Shown piece after piece: positions 9,088 to 18,089 of a stretch of 64,000 nt of DNA. This DNA comes from an uncultured Roseobacter sp. (lineage in GTDB: Bacteria > Pseudomonadota > Alphaproteobacteria > Rhodobacterales > Rhodobacteraceae): contig NZ_CANLYL010000002.1 in assembly GCF_947495275.1 (NCBI RefSeq), positions 1 to 64,000 of the forward strand, read 5' to 3'. Within the stretch, counting starts at the first letter, position 1. Every line of letters starts with the position of its first letter. The notes below the pieces were generated by a model, which was not told the DNA's origin, made no database searches, and worked only from the letters and a program-made list of their open reading frames with translations. A program made the translations under genes and the position numbers.

Positions 9088-9413
9088 CGTGCCTCTCCCG
9101 TATTAATCTGGACTACAACCCAGCGTAGCATCGGTTTGGCCAAAATAACGGATATCAAGCACTTGTGATGGGACCATACGGGGTTCAGCGCAATAAATGT
9201 TGCTGAATCCACACTTTTTCAGGTTTTGAGCTGACCATTTTCCTTTGATCCTTCGAATCTGATTTCAAACTTGCCGAATCGATATGCCGCAAAGAAAGCC
9301 TTTGATCTTATCTTTCCCAAGTGTGTCTCTCCGATGGACCAAGGGCCGCTCAGCGGCACTAAAGCAGACATCGGCACCTATCCGGACAGGCTGGACGAGC
9401 ATTCGTAGACCGC
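9088..9413. other. Intergenic region upstream of the OmpA-like gene
   Basis: About 330 bp, moderately A+T-rich, holding the upstream region of the minus-strand OmpA-like gene. I see no gene; a 5-bp stem GCCGC/GCGGC occurs near 9348 but no T-run follows it. Confidence 0.35.
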
Positions 9414-9599
9414 CTAGACCTCGCCGTTGATCGGAAGGCGCTTTATCAAGTTTTTATCAAATCGCTTGGCCATCGATTTGCCCCTATTACTCTGCCCAAT
9501 TCTAGTCTCTTCAGTCAAGACAACGAAGACACCGCCATCAAGTTCAGAAGAGCAACGCACATCAAATATTCTTTCAGGAAAATCTATCTTCAATTTCAT
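9414..9599 (-). CDS. Hypothetical small protein, 61 residues
   Basis: Starts at ATG (MKLKIDFPERIFDVRC) 3 bp after the stop codon of the gene at 9603-9953, so the two are probably co-transcribed. It has no membrane segment or signal peptide; the C-terminal half is basic. I recognise no family. The close spacing and A+T-richer composition compared with neighbours suggest an accessory two-gene unit. Confidence 0.45.
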   Translation of the reverse strand: MKLKIDFPERIFDVRCSSELDGGVFVVLTEETRIGQSNRGKSMAKRFDKNLIKRLPINGEV

Positions 9600-9602
9600 A
9601 TC

Positions 9603-9953
9603 CTAGGACTTTACGATACGCTTCCCAAAAGACTCGGCCATGTCCAGTGGTGCATTCACCAAGAGATCACTGATGCTGACCAAGTTAATCCAGTACTGGC
9701 GTTCCGAATTGGTCGTTCCCTCATCTTTCATAGCTTCGATTTTCTGAAGGTCGAATTGTTCGGCCAAAAACACCTGGCCTTCCCAACTTTGAAACCTCGG
9801 TGCAACCAATTCACTAAAGGCTATCGCAACATCTGCAGGGTATTGATTTGTCGAAAATAGTCCATGCAGGTAGTCAAACAGGCTGAAATGGGACGGAGAG
9901 TTCGCAAGCGCCCATCGCTTATAGTCGAGCAGTACTGGATCGTTTTGACTCAT
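9603..9953 (-). CDS. Hypothetical protein, 116 residues
   Basis: A soluble protein beginning MSQNDPVLLDYKRWALANS. A GTG immediately precedes the chosen ATG, so the start could be one codon earlier. It is acidic with aromatic residues, without signal peptide or hydrophobic segments. The size and composition would fit a small immunity-type or antitoxin-like protein, but no toxin gene is visible next to it and I do not assign that role. It forms a tight pair with the 61-residue gene downstream. Confidence 0.5.
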   Translation of the reverse strand: MSQNDPVLLDYKRWALANSPSHFSLFDYLHGLFSTNQYPADVAIAFSELVAPRFQSWEGQVFLAEQFDLQKIEAMKDEGTTNSERQYWINLVSISDLLVNAPLDMAESFGKRIVKS

Positions 9954-10183
9954 CACTAGGTCCCACTTGGAGCTTTATCAGGCGGCGCTTTCTATTAACT
10001 CTGACTTTCAGGATGTGATTGTCCATTTGGAACTTGAAGTGGATTTCGTCCGATTTTCCGAGCTGTCGATTGAGCACTTGAGTGACGTGAGTAGGACTTG
10101 GCAGGAAGTCAATATTGCGGCCATTTTACAACGCCAATTTGACCTCTCAGCGGACATCCGACGCATTCGGTAGGTCTTGCGAC

Positions 10184-10878
10184 CTATCTCGATTTGGTCA
10201 AAGGCGACTCTGCGGACAAAGTCTGCATTCCATGCGAATTGGCAAAGTACAATTCGCTCGCGACGTCCTTGTCAGGATCGAGGGCCGTTGTCGCATCCAA
10301 AACTTCTTCGTAATACTGAACCCAATGGCCGACCTCATGTCGTAATGTGCGATATAATATGGTGCTGCGAATGGTTCGAGCAGATAGAAGCGCGTCAATC
10401 CGAGAAGCATTTCCACAGATCTTTATGGCTCTTGCTGCCCTTCCTGAATGCTAGAGACCGGTTTCCCGGCGAAAGTGACATTAGATAATGAGATGACGGC
10501 ATGTTGGGACATAACCCGCCTCACTGACACATCGGTTTTTGAGAAAATGAACATGGCAATTTTCGAGGTGAGAGAAGAACCTACCAAAAAAACCTTAGTA
10601 AGAATGTGCAGAAAATATGCTGCGTAGTAGGTTTGAATCATCCTCCATGATTTAGGTTTGTATACGCGTTGCATTTCTCTAATTCGTAAACTGTCTGTGC
10701 GGAAAGTACTGCAAATCGAAACGCAGCTAGTGACAAAGGCTTCTAACTTCTTCGACCGATTGACAAAAAGAGAGTTCAGGTGGCGTGTTGTTGATGTGCA
10801 ATTGCCTTCACTTAACCAAAGCTTATGGCTTTGCCTGCAATTCTCGTCGGGTACGCTCCGCTGAAACAGCGTCGACAC
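10184..10878 (-). pseudogene. Decayed gene with zinc-metalloprotease-like HEVGH motif
   Basis: A minus-strand frame open from 10450 to a TAG at 10184 encodes about 88 residues including YRTLRHEVGHWVQYYEEV; the HEVGH lies at 10325-10339 and is the zinc-site pattern of many metallopeptidases. There is no good start codon in this frame. A TAG at 10451-10453 closes it upstream, while a second frame (10423-10878, starting MSTLFQRS) runs into the same region and ends at 10423. One frameshift between about 10423 and 10450 would join the two into a protein of about 230 residues. I read this as a frameshifted or eroded gene. The upstream half is less protein-like, so the 5' boundary is uncertain. Confidence 0.45.
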
Positions 10879-11084
10879 GATGCCCGACGGGATCGCAAGT
10901 GACCGGCTCTTTTCCGAGCGCTTGGTTGCGGACGCAATTGCACTGAAAACGCGTCTTGAATGTTCATACGCGCAAGCCGCACCGAGCAGATCGGAATCGC
11001 GGCAGCACCCTCGGCTTATTAAGCCCAGAAGTATGCATCACTCCCAAACAAGGTAACTACTACGGCAACAATACCTTGCTCAAT

Positions 11085-11894
11085 TCAATCCAGGCGCAGG
11101 GTTGTGCCGAAGGGAACAAGAGGCGCGACCGCGTCCAGGAACGCCTGTGTTCCACAGGCGAAACGCAACTTGTCACTCAGGTCGGTCTGCGCCCAGTCAA
11201 CAGTGCATCTAATTCCGATCGTTTCCAAGATCGGCAGGGCTGCCATCAGATCCCAGGTGCTTTCGCCGGTGCCCAAGTATCCGTCGACCTGACCTTGGGC
11301 GATCTCGATCAGCGACAGGGTCGCCGAACCGCAACAGCGAAATGACATTTTGACGTCTTCCAGAACGAACCGAAGCGTATCGAGCCGCAGATCAATCGGG
11401 ATCACAGGGTGAAACCCGACGCCACAGGCCGCCTGCCTGGACTTCATACCTGATCGCAACGCCAGCTCGGTGCCGTTCAACGTGCTGGCCAAGCCGTTGC
11501 CGCCGACCAGTGTTTGGCCCCGTACCGGTACGTGAAGAACACCAAAAACCGGCCGCCCACCTTTGTAGAGGCCGATCGATACCGCCCATTGATCACCGCC
11601 ACGCACGAAATTGAAGGTGCCATCTATGGGATCAATCACCCAAATGCGACCAGAGCTTCCCTGACGGGCAGCACCTTCCTCCCCGAAGATGCCATCGTCA
11701 GGAAAGGCCTCGATGAGCGCGCGCGTGACGAAGGTCTCAACCTCCTGATCTGCTGCCGTGACAAGATCAAGATGGCCCTTGGATTCAACCGGCACGGAAC
11801 TCAATTCATGGAAATGAGACAGGGCCAGATCGCCGGCCTTCCGGGCAATGGCCTCGACGGTGTTGGCGCAGTCCTGGGTCACGGCTTGGGTCAC
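11085..11894 (-). CDS. Inositol-monophosphatase-family phosphatase
   Basis: A 269-residue cytoplasmic enzyme with all family marks: GEEGA (metal-binding Glu) near residue 72, WVIDPIDGTFNF near residue 85, and STWDLMAALPIL near residue 210. Members are Mg-dependent, Li-sensitive phosphatases acting on inositol phosphates, histidinol phosphate, 3'-phosphoadenosine 5'-phosphate or sugar bisphosphates. The GTG start overlaps the stop of the phosphodiesterase gene as GTGA. As the last gene of the UgpB-like operon, it probably removes phosphate from the product of glycerophosphodiester cleavage; inositol phosphate is a speculative candidate. Confidence 0.87.
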   Translation of the reverse strand: MTQAVTQDCANTVEAIARKAGDLALSHFHELSSVPVESKGHLDLVTAADQEVETFVTRALIEAFPDDGIFGEEGAARQGSSGRIWVIDPIDGTFNFVRGGDQWAVSIGLYKGGRPVFGVLHVPVRGQTLVGGNGLASTLNGTELALRSGMKSRQAACGVGFHPVIPIDLRLDTLRFVLEDVKMSFRCCGSATLSLIEIAQGQVDGYLGTGESTWDLMAALPILETIGIRCTVDWAQTDLSDKLRFACGTQAFLDAVAPLVPFGTTLRLD

Positions 11895-12670
11895 AGCGAG
11901 ACATACCTTCTATGAATGGTCACGGTTCCTTGCGCGTCGATGCGCAGGATGAAATAGGCATAGGGTTCAGCAATGCTGCCCGGCTCCGGGGCTTCGGGTC
12001 GCAGATCCAGCGCGTGCTGAAACGAAGGGCCGCCGCCGATCTGGCAAAACGCGCCTTTCCAAACGGCCTGAATGGGGCGGTGGATGTGACCCGCAAAAAT
12101 ATAGAGCGGTGCATCACCTGCGGCGACAAGCTCGCCGAACCTGTCGCACCCATCTGTCAGCGCCATGGCGTCGAGTTTGGGGACCCCGGATGGAAAGGGC
12201 GGGTGGTGCATCGCGATCACGGTCGGTGTGGTCAGCTCGGCGGTGAGCTTCTCTGCCAGCCAGTCTAGCTGGGAGGGGTCCAGCGCGCCGTGAACCTTGC
12301 CTTCGACCAGCGTGTCGAGCGCAAGGATGCGCAAATCACCAAGGCGTGCCTCGTAGTTGAGGTAGGGGCCTTCTCCAAAAGGCAGAATGCCATCGAAGGC
12401 GGCGCGCAATCCGGCGCGGTTATCGTGGTTCCCGGGTACCACAAAGACCGGCATATCGAGCGGCGCAAGGATATCCGCCAGAAGCGCGTAGTCGGCCGCA
12501 GTCCCGCAATCCACCAAATCCCCTGTGAACAATATGGCATCGAACCTTGGCTGATGCGATGCGATGTCGTCTATGACCCTGCGCGCCGCCTCAGCCGCAT
12601 CCGGGCGCACAAGCGGCGTCTCCGGGGCGTCGGCGAAGACATGGAAGTCTGAGATATGGGCAATCAACAT
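11891..12670 (-). CDS. GpdQ/CpdA-like metallophosphoesterase, probable glycerophosphodiesterase
   Basis: A binuclear-metal phosphodiesterase of about 259 residues. Visible motifs are LIAHISDFHV (DxH), ILFTGDLVDCG (GD), VVPGNHDN (GNHD), AMHHPPFP (second His cluster) and FAGHIHRP (GHxH), in the class III cyclic-nucleotide / glycerophosphodiesterase order. Start MLIAHISD at 12670 is chosen since it matches the family N-terminus; upstream codons are not family-like. It follows the permease gene by 17 bp. In an operon with a UgpB-like importer, hydrolysis of imported glycerophosphodiesters to glycerol 3-phosphate plus an alcohol is the most likely role. Confidence 0.85.
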   Translation of the reverse strand: MLIAHISDFHVFADAPETPLVRPDAAEAARRVIDDIASHQPRFDAILFTGDLVDCGTAADYALLADILAPLDMPVFVVPGNHDNRAGLRAAFDGILPFGEGPYLNYEARLGDLRILALDTLVEGKVHGALDPSQLDWLAEKLTAELTTPTVIAMHHPPFPSGVPKLDAMALTDGCDRFGELVAAGDAPLYIFAGHIHRPIQAVWKGAFCQIGGGPSFQHALDLRPEAPEPGSIAEPYAYFILRIDAQGTVTIHRRYVSL

Positions 12671-12687
12671 GACAGGGTCCAATCGAT

Positions 12688-13500
12688 CTACTTGATGCCG
12701 GCGCGCATGAAGTTGGCAACGAACTGACGCTGGAAAATGATGAAGGCAATGATCAGCGGAGCGGTGGTCATCAATGTTGCCGCATTGACCAGCGACCATT
12801 CCACACCACTTTCAACCGTTGCAAAGACACTCAGGCCAACCGTGACCGGGCGCACTTCGGGAGAGTTGGTGACAATCAGCGGCCAGAGGAAATTGTTCCA
12901 GTGAAAACTGATCGAAACCAGCGCATAGGCCAGATAGACAGGCTTGGCGAGCGGTACGTAAATGTTCCACAGCACGCGACACGCGCCGGCACCTTCGATC
13001 TGCGCGGCTTCGTCCAGCGAGACGGGCACCGTAAGGAAGGTCTGCCGCAAAAGGAAAATCCCGAAGGCGGAGGTCAGGTAGGGCAGGGCGATGCCGAGGA
13101 TCGTGTCGATCATCCCGATCTTCGAGAGCGTCAGATAATTCTCGACGATCAGAATCTCGGGTGACACCAAAAGCTGCACCATGATCAGCGCAAAAAGAAA
13201 TCCCGCCCAGCGGAAGCGGTAGCGCACGAAGGCATAAGCCACCAGCGTGCACAGGATGAGGTTCGCCACCAGAACGATGGTGATGAGAATGACCGTGTTG
13301 AGAAAATAGAGTGCAAAGGGTGCTGCCTGCCAGGCCTCGAAAAAGTTCTCAAGGGTCAGCGGGGCATTCCAGACGAAATTGGCCGAATAAATCTCATCGT
13401 GGAACGCCGTCCAGACAGAGTAGAGAAACGGCAGGCCCCAGAGCGCGGCCAAGAGCAGACCGATGGTTGACCACATTATCCTGTTGAGGCCTTGTGTCAT
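12688..13500 (-). CDS. ABC transporter permease (UgpE/MalG-like)
   Basis: An inner-membrane permease of about 270 residues beginning MTQGLNRIMW, with six hydrophobic segments and the docking loop SLDEAAQIEGAGACRVLWNIY. The ATG at 13500 overlaps the stop of the preceding permease as ATGA, so I choose it over a start 21 residues further upstream. It is the second half of the channel for the UgpB-like binding protein. Confidence 0.9.
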   Translation of the reverse strand: MTQGLNRIMWSTIGLLLAALWGLPFLYSVWTAFHDEIYSANFVWNAPLTLENFFEAWQAAPFALYFLNTVILITIVLVANLILCTLVAYAFVRYRFRWAGFLFALIMVQLLVSPEILIVENYLTLSKIGMIDTILGIALPYLTSAFGIFLLRQTFLTVPVSLDEAAQIEGAGACRVLWNIYVPLAKPVYLAYALVSISFHWNNFLWPLIVTNSPEVRPVTVGLSVFATVESGVEWSLVNAATLMTTAPLIIAFIIFQRQFVANFMRAGIK

Positions 13501-14372
13501 TGGTAATGTGCCTTTCTGTTCAGCACCCAATACTGAACGGCGGCGAGCACACCTAACAGACACACCATCAGGACGGTCAGCGTCGCGCCATAGGCGAAGT
13601 CCCGTTGGGAGAAGGTGACTTCGTAGACATAATAGAGCAGCAGCGCGCTGGAATTGTTCGGCCCGCCGCGTGTCATGACGATCACATGATCCACCAGACG
13701 GAAGGCATTGATCAGCGCGTTGACGGCCACGAAAATCGTTGTCGGGCGCAGGAGCGGCAACACGATGTTGAAGAAAATACGTACGGGGCCCGCGCCTTCA
13801 AGCCGGGCTGCGTCTTTCAGGTTTTCGGGCACCGCTTGCAAGGCCGCGAGGTAGAAGATCATGAACAGCCCCGCCTCTTTCCAGACGGCGACGAACATCA
13901 TCGAGATCAGCGAGGTTTCGGTGCTGCCCAGAAAGTTGATCGGCGGCAGGCCGAAAACACCGAGAATCTGCGAGGCCAGACCAATACCCGGCGCATAGAA
14001 AAACAGCCAGATATTGGCCACTGCAATCATCGGCAGCATCGTCGGCATAAAAAATGACAGGCGCATCAGCGAGGTACCGGGCAGCTTGGCATTGACCAAA
14101 AGCGCCATGCCAATGGCCAGACCGATGGCCAGCGGGATCGTTCCCAATGCGTAAAACGTGCTGTTCAGCATGACCTGAACAAGCCGGTCGTCCTCCAGAA
14201 GTGTCTGGTAGTTCTCGACTCCGACGAATTTCGACGGGCGCCGCGAACTGGCATTGTTCCAGAAGGAATTCAGCAAAGCGCGCAGGGCAGGGTAATGCGT
14301 GAAAGCGACCAGCAGCAGGCAGGGGATCACCAGCATGATCATCGCCAATCCGAAGGGTAACCGCTTGTTCAT
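13497..14372 (-). CDS. ABC transporter permease (UgpA/MalF-like)
   Basis: A 291-residue inner-membrane protein with six hydrophobic segments; the first (FGLAMIMLVIPCLLLVAFTH) starts near residue 7. The docking loop reads ENLKDAARLEGAGPVRIFF. It lies 78 bp after the binding-protein gene, with a strong hairpin in the gap, and is translationally coupled to the next permease. Confidence 0.9.
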   Translation of the reverse strand: MNKRLPFGLAMIMLVIPCLLLVAFTHYPALRALLNSFWNNASSRRPSKFVGVENYQTLLEDDRLVQVMLNSTFYALGTIPLAIGLAIGMALLVNAKLPGTSLMRLSFFMPTMLPMIAVANIWLFFYAPGIGLASQILGVFGLPPINFLGSTETSLISMMFVAVWKEAGLFMIFYLAALQAVPENLKDAARLEGAGPVRIFFNIVLPLLRPTTIFVAVNALINAFRLVDHVIVMTRGGPNNSSALLLYYVYEVTFSQRDFAYGATLTVLMVCLLGVLAAVQYWVLNRKAHYQ

Positions 14373-14403
14373 GATCCGCTGTCCTCTCGCGGGCTTCGCG
14401 TTT

Positions 14404-14435
14404 GGCCCCGCGCATCTATCAAGACGCGCGGGGCC
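14404..14435 (-). other. Intercistronic hairpin between binding protein and permease genes
   Basis: A perfect 10-bp stem (GGCCCCGCGC with GCGCGGGGCC) around a 12-nt loop, located between the binding-protein stop and the permease start. No T-run follows on the minus strand. In ABC operons such structures often stabilise the upstream binding-protein mRNA or reduce read-through, so that the binding protein is made in excess. Confidence 0.55.
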
Positions 14436-14450
14436 TTCGGCAATCCTTGC

Positions 14451-15737
14451 CTACTGGTAGTCACCAAGAACGCCGTCGGCGCCTTCCTGGGCCGCCTTAA
14501 GGGCTTCGGCAGGCTCTGCATTGCCTGTCACGACGCTCTCGATGGCATCCACAAGATATTGCGTCACCTTTGCGCGCTGGAATGTTGCGAACTCACGCTC
14601 GGCATATTGAAGCTGATCGAGCGCCACCAAGGCTTGCGGCAGGCGTTCGGCATAGGCCTTCATCTCCGGGGTTTCCCAGGCATCAGGCCGCGGGGCCACA
14701 TAGCCCGTTGCAATGCTCCATTTGGCGGCATTTGCAGGCGACGTCATGAATTTGATGAAGTCCAGCGCCGCTGCACGTTCTTCATCCGTGGTATCCTGGA
14801 AGATGTAGAAGTTGCCGCCGCCGATCGGCGCACCCGGTCCGTCGCCGCCCGGCAGGAAGCCAACACCCCAATCGAAGGTTGCGTTCTCCTCAACAAAGGC
14901 GAGGTTGCCGGTCGATGTCCACATGGAGGCTGTTTGACCTTCGAGGAATGCCTTCGGCGTGTCCCCCCAGGAAATGCCGCCCGGTGCCATCACTTCCTGC
15001 TTCGACAACTCCAGCAGGAACTCCAGTGATGCCTTGGTCGCGGGCGTATCCATCCGCGCCTCGATGCCCGTGTCAGTGGTCAGCACATCGCCTTTGGACA
15101 CAACCAGACCGCCAAACAGCCAGGCGCCGCCCAGACCCAGGGTCGGAATGCGGGTGCCCCATTGGGTGACATTGCCGTTATCGTCCTTGATGGTCAGTTT
15201 CTTGCCCATCTCGATCATCTCGTCCCAGGTCTTGGGCGGTGTCTCTGGGTCCAGCCCAGCGGCGCGAAAGGCGTCCTTGTTGTAATAGTAGACCGGGGTA
15301 GAGCGCTGAAATGGTATGGCGTAGGTCTTGCCCTCGAATTCGGCGTCTTTCATGAACCCATCGTAAAACCCGTCAATCCATTCCTGGTCTTCGGGCGTGT
15401 TCGCGATGTCGGAAATCGCCACGATGACATCTTCCTCCACCAGCGTGAAAAGATCGATGGACAGCAGCACGGCCACCTGCGGCGGTTGCCCCGCATTGGC
15501 AGCCGTCAGCGCCTTGGTTGTGGTTTCTTCGTAGTTGCCAGCATAGACCGCCTTCACGCTGTGTTGCGGGTTTTGCGCCGCCCATTCATCTGTCAGCGCC
15601 TGGATCGTTTCGACGGCGGGCGCATTCACGCCAACAGGAAAATAGAATTCCAGATCTGCTGCTGAAACACTGGTTGCAGCCAGGCTGAACATGGCCGCCG
15701 TGCAGCATGAGCCAGCGAGTTTTGTCATGATTGTCAT
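14451..15737 (-). CDS. UgpB-like ABC transporter substrate-binding protein
   Basis: A 428-residue exported binding protein with a signal peptide ending TSVSA before ADLEFYFP. Two segments are close to the glycerol-3-phosphate binding protein UgpB: VYAGNYEETTTKAL near residue 65 and PFQRSTPVYYYNKDAFRAAG near 145. The ATG is preceded by GGGAGG. It lies 51 bp after the ATPase gene. A ligand of the glycerol 3-phosphate or glycerophosphodiester kind is inferred from this similarity and from the phosphodiesterase and phosphatase genes in the same operon. Confidence 0.87.
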   Translation of the reverse strand: MTIMTKLAGSCCTAAMFSLAATSVSAADLEFYFPVGVNAPAVETIQALTDEWAAQNPQHSVKAVYAGNYEETTTKALTAANAGQPPQVAVLLSIDLFTLVEEDVIVAISDIANTPEDQEWIDGFYDGFMKDAEFEGKTYAIPFQRSTPVYYYNKDAFRAAGLDPETPPKTWDEMIEMGKKLTIKDDNGNVTQWGTRIPTLGLGGAWLFGGLVVSKGDVLTTDTGIEARMDTPATKASLEFLLELSKQEVMAPGGISWGDTPKAFLEGQTASMWTSTGNLAFVEENATFDWGVGFLPGGDGPGAPIGGGNFYIFQDTTDEERAAALDFIKFMTSPANAAKWSIATGYVAPRPDAWETPEMKAYAERLPQALVALDQLQYAEREFATFQRAKVTQYLVDAIESVVTGNAEPAEALKAAQEGADGVLGDYQ

Positions 15738-15788
15738 TGGGTCTCCTCCCCGTTTGAATAAGTGAACGGCTGTTCTTCGCCGTCTGAG

Positions 15789-16850
15789 TTAACCGCTCGA
15801 AAGTCGTTGCCCCGATGCGCTGGAAAACAGATGCGCGGCATCGTTGTCCCAACTCACCGTGATGTCTTCGCCCACCTGCGGTGCGTCAGCACCATGATGC
15901 GCCAGAATGAAACGTGCGCCCGAGGCGCTGACCAGATGCACCAGAAACACGCTGCCTTCATATTCAACGCTGAGGACTTTGCAGGTCGCGCTGAAATCAG
16001 CTCCAGCACCGCCCAGTGTCATTGTCTCCGGGCGCACACCCACGAGCAGATCGGCATGATCTGTCTTGACCCGCGCGGCGACCCAGTCGGGCAGCGTCAC
16101 ATCCGCTGCCGCCAGAAGATTCATGGGCGGTGTCCCGATGAAGCTGGCGGCAAATGTATTCGCAGGCTGGTCGTAGAGTTCCTGCGGCGTCCCGATCTGC
16201 GAGGCCTGTCCGTCGCTCATCAGAACAACCGTATCCGACATCGAAAGGGCTTCGCTTTGATCATGGGTGACGTAGAGCACGGTGATCCCCAGTTGCTTGT
16301 TCAGGGATCGGATTTCACTGCGGATTTCGACGCGTAGCTTGGCATCAAGGTTGGACAGGGGTTCATCCATCAGGACCAACGGGCGATCCGACACCAGAAC
16401 ACGCGCCAAGGCCACCCGTTGTTGTTGACCGCCGGACAATTGCGCGGGTTTGCGATCCAGCAAGGGGCTGAGCGCCATTAGCTCTGCCACCCGTTTGAGA
16501 GAGGCCTGTTGCTTTGCCTTGGGCACCTTGCGCACTTTCAAGCCGTAAATAATGTTCTCGGCGACGCTCATATGGGGAAACAGCGCATAGTTCTGGAATA
16601 CCATGCCCAGATTGCGTTCCGCGGCTGCGACACCTGTCACATCCTGATCACCAATCAGAATGTGGCCGCCGGTTACCGTCTCAAGTCCTGAAATCAACTT
16701 CAGGGCGGTGCTCTTGCCGCAACCCGACGGGCCCAGCAAGGTCAGAAACCCACCGGCGTGGATATCGAAATTCACGCCTTTCAGAACATCTGTCGCACCC
16801 CAGCTTTTGCGCAGGTCCCTCACCTCCAGTGATACGCCAGGGGCGCTCAT
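15789..16850 (-). CDS. ABC importer ATP-binding protein (UgpC/MalK type)
   Basis: A 353-residue ATPase. Walker A GPSGCGKST lies near residues 39-47, signature LSGGQQQR follows about 95 residues later, then Walker B VLMDEPLSNLD and the switch His in YVTHD. A C-terminal TOBE region completes the CUT1 layout. Its ATG overlaps the stop codon of the DeoR regulator gene (ATGA). It energises the UgpB/A/E-like importer encoded downstream. Confidence 0.93.
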   Translation of the reverse strand: MSAPGVSLEVRDLRKSWGATDVLKGVNFDIHAGGFLTLLGPSGCGKSTALKLISGLETVTGGHILIGDQDVTGVAAAERNLGMVFQNYALFPHMSVAENIIYGLKVRKVPKAKQQASLKRVAELMALSPLLDRKPAQLSGGQQQRVALARVLVSDRPLVLMDEPLSNLDAKLRVEIRSEIRSLNKQLGITVLYVTHDQSEALSMSDTVVLMSDGQASQIGTPQELYDQPANTFAASFIGTPPMNLLAAADVTLPDWVAARVKTDHADLLVGVRPETMTLGGAGADFSATCKVLSVEYEGSVFLVHLVSASGARFILAHHGADAPQVGEDITVSWDNDAAHLFSSASGQRLSSG

Positions 16851-17632
16851 GCGAGCACCAGTTCAAGATCGGTCTGACGCAGAAGGTCCAGATCTTGCGG
16901 GCTGGCTTCGCGATTGGTGATAATGCCCGATATCTGGGAAAAACTCGCGGTACGCATGAAAGCACTCGGCTTGAACTTGCTGCTGTCGGCAATCACAAGC
17001 TTTTTCCTGGAATTGGACAGCACTTCTTTCTGGACCTGACTGTAAGCCTCGCTGGCAACGCTGATTGACCTGCTTTTCAGATCGATGGCCGAACAACAGA
17101 TGAAGGCGACGTCAAAGGACAGGGCGCGCAAAGCCTCAATCGCCAGCGTTCCGGCGAAGGAATCGTTGACCGGCTCATAGGACCCGCCGACCAGATAGAA
17201 GTCCGCAATCCCGAGTGATTGCAGCTTTTTGGCGATCCCCAGAGAGGTCGTGACATAGGTGCAGCCGGGCTGTTTTATCGCATGAACCGCGACCGCATGC
17301 GCCGTGGTGCCCGCGTCGAGAAAGACGACCTCACCGCCCTTCAGCAGGTTAATCGCAGCCAGACCGATCCGGCTTTTTTCTTCTGCGCCGACGCGTTTGC
17401 GCTGGTCGTTGGGCAAATCTCCCAGAACGCTGGTGTTCTTCATTACACCGCCGTGCGTGCGCACGACCTGACCCGCGCCATCCAGCGCCTGAAGATCCCG
17501 ACGCATCGTCGCATCTGATACGCTGAAGTGGCCACAAAGGTCACGCAGGGTCATCGCACCGCGCGATGCCACCAGATCAGCGATCTTTTCGCGCCTCACG
17601 GCAGCCAATTCAATAGTGTCTGAAGTCTTCAT
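16847..17632 (-). CDS. DeoR/GlpR-family transcriptional regulator
   Basis: A repressor of about 261 residues. The N-terminal winged helix (MTLRDLCGHFSVSDATMRRDL, near residues 26-46) has the family's MRRDL recognition helix end. The C-terminal sugar-phosphate sensor domain has FLDAGTTAHAVA and the VADSSKF motif. GlpR itself senses glycerol 3-phosphate, which fits this operon. I chose the ATG at 17632; a TTG five codons earlier is possible. Being the first gene of the operon, it probably autoregulates the whole unit. Confidence 0.88.
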   Translation of the reverse strand: MKTSDTIELAAVRREKIADLVASRGAMTLRDLCGHFSVSDATMRRDLQALDGAGQVVRTHGGVMKNTSVLGDLPNDQRKRVGAEEKSRIGLAAINLLKGGEVVFLDAGTTAHAVAVHAIKQPGCTYVTTSLGIAKKLQSLGIADFYLVGGSYEPVNDSFAGTLAIEALRALSFDVAFICCSAIDLKSRSISVASEAYSQVQKEVLSNSRKKLVIADSSKFKPSAFMRTASFSQISGIITNREASPQDLDLLRQTDLELVLA

Positions 17633-18089
17633 TTTTTGTGCGCCCAATTGTCAGTCGCCTCATCACGATCAGTCACATAACTTCGCATTCATTCATAAAC
17701 GCTCACAAACAATCAAGCAAGGTGGAAAATACATACGCCCCGAAGCAACTTCCGTTTTCGTATCGAATTCAGGGCATGGCTCTGCGGGAACGTGCGGATC
17801 GCATGGCAAGATATGCGCGGTTTCGCTTTCGTGCCGACGGTTTGCGTGGGCAGCCTCTCAGAAGATCAAAACCTGTCGTGTGTTGCTGATCAAAAAAAGG
17901 GATGTGCCTGACAGTACTGCTATCTCCGCGCCCGGAGCGGCTGAATTGCCATTAACCAGGCCTAGATTGGCGTTTTCGCTAGGAGAGCTTGGTAGAGGGC
18001 GTTGGGCATTCAGAGTGCGCTGCCGCGGCATATGACGCTACGATCACCCCATCAGCCCCGTGGCTTGAACTCTGGCATTAACAAATAGA
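17633..18089. other. Intergenic region, promoter side of the DeoR-led operon
   Basis: About 460 bp without a convincing gene. The part next to the regulator is A+T-rich with repeated CATTCATAAAC-like text near 17688-17701, and probably holds the operon promoter and repressor site. The distal part, near the end of the phosphodiester-glycosidase-like gene, shows nothing recognisable. Confidence 0.35.

Noticed and set aside
9967-10173. Plus-strand frame of 68 residues starting with TTG
   Set aside because: The translation is fairly protein-like, but there is no ATG start, no clear ribosome-binding site and no recognisable motif; it could be a fragment of a decayed gene.
10198-10416. 72-codon minus-strand frame overlapping the HEVGH frame
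   Set aside because: The neighbouring frame carries the zinc motif and the more protein-like sequence; this one is probably its shadow.
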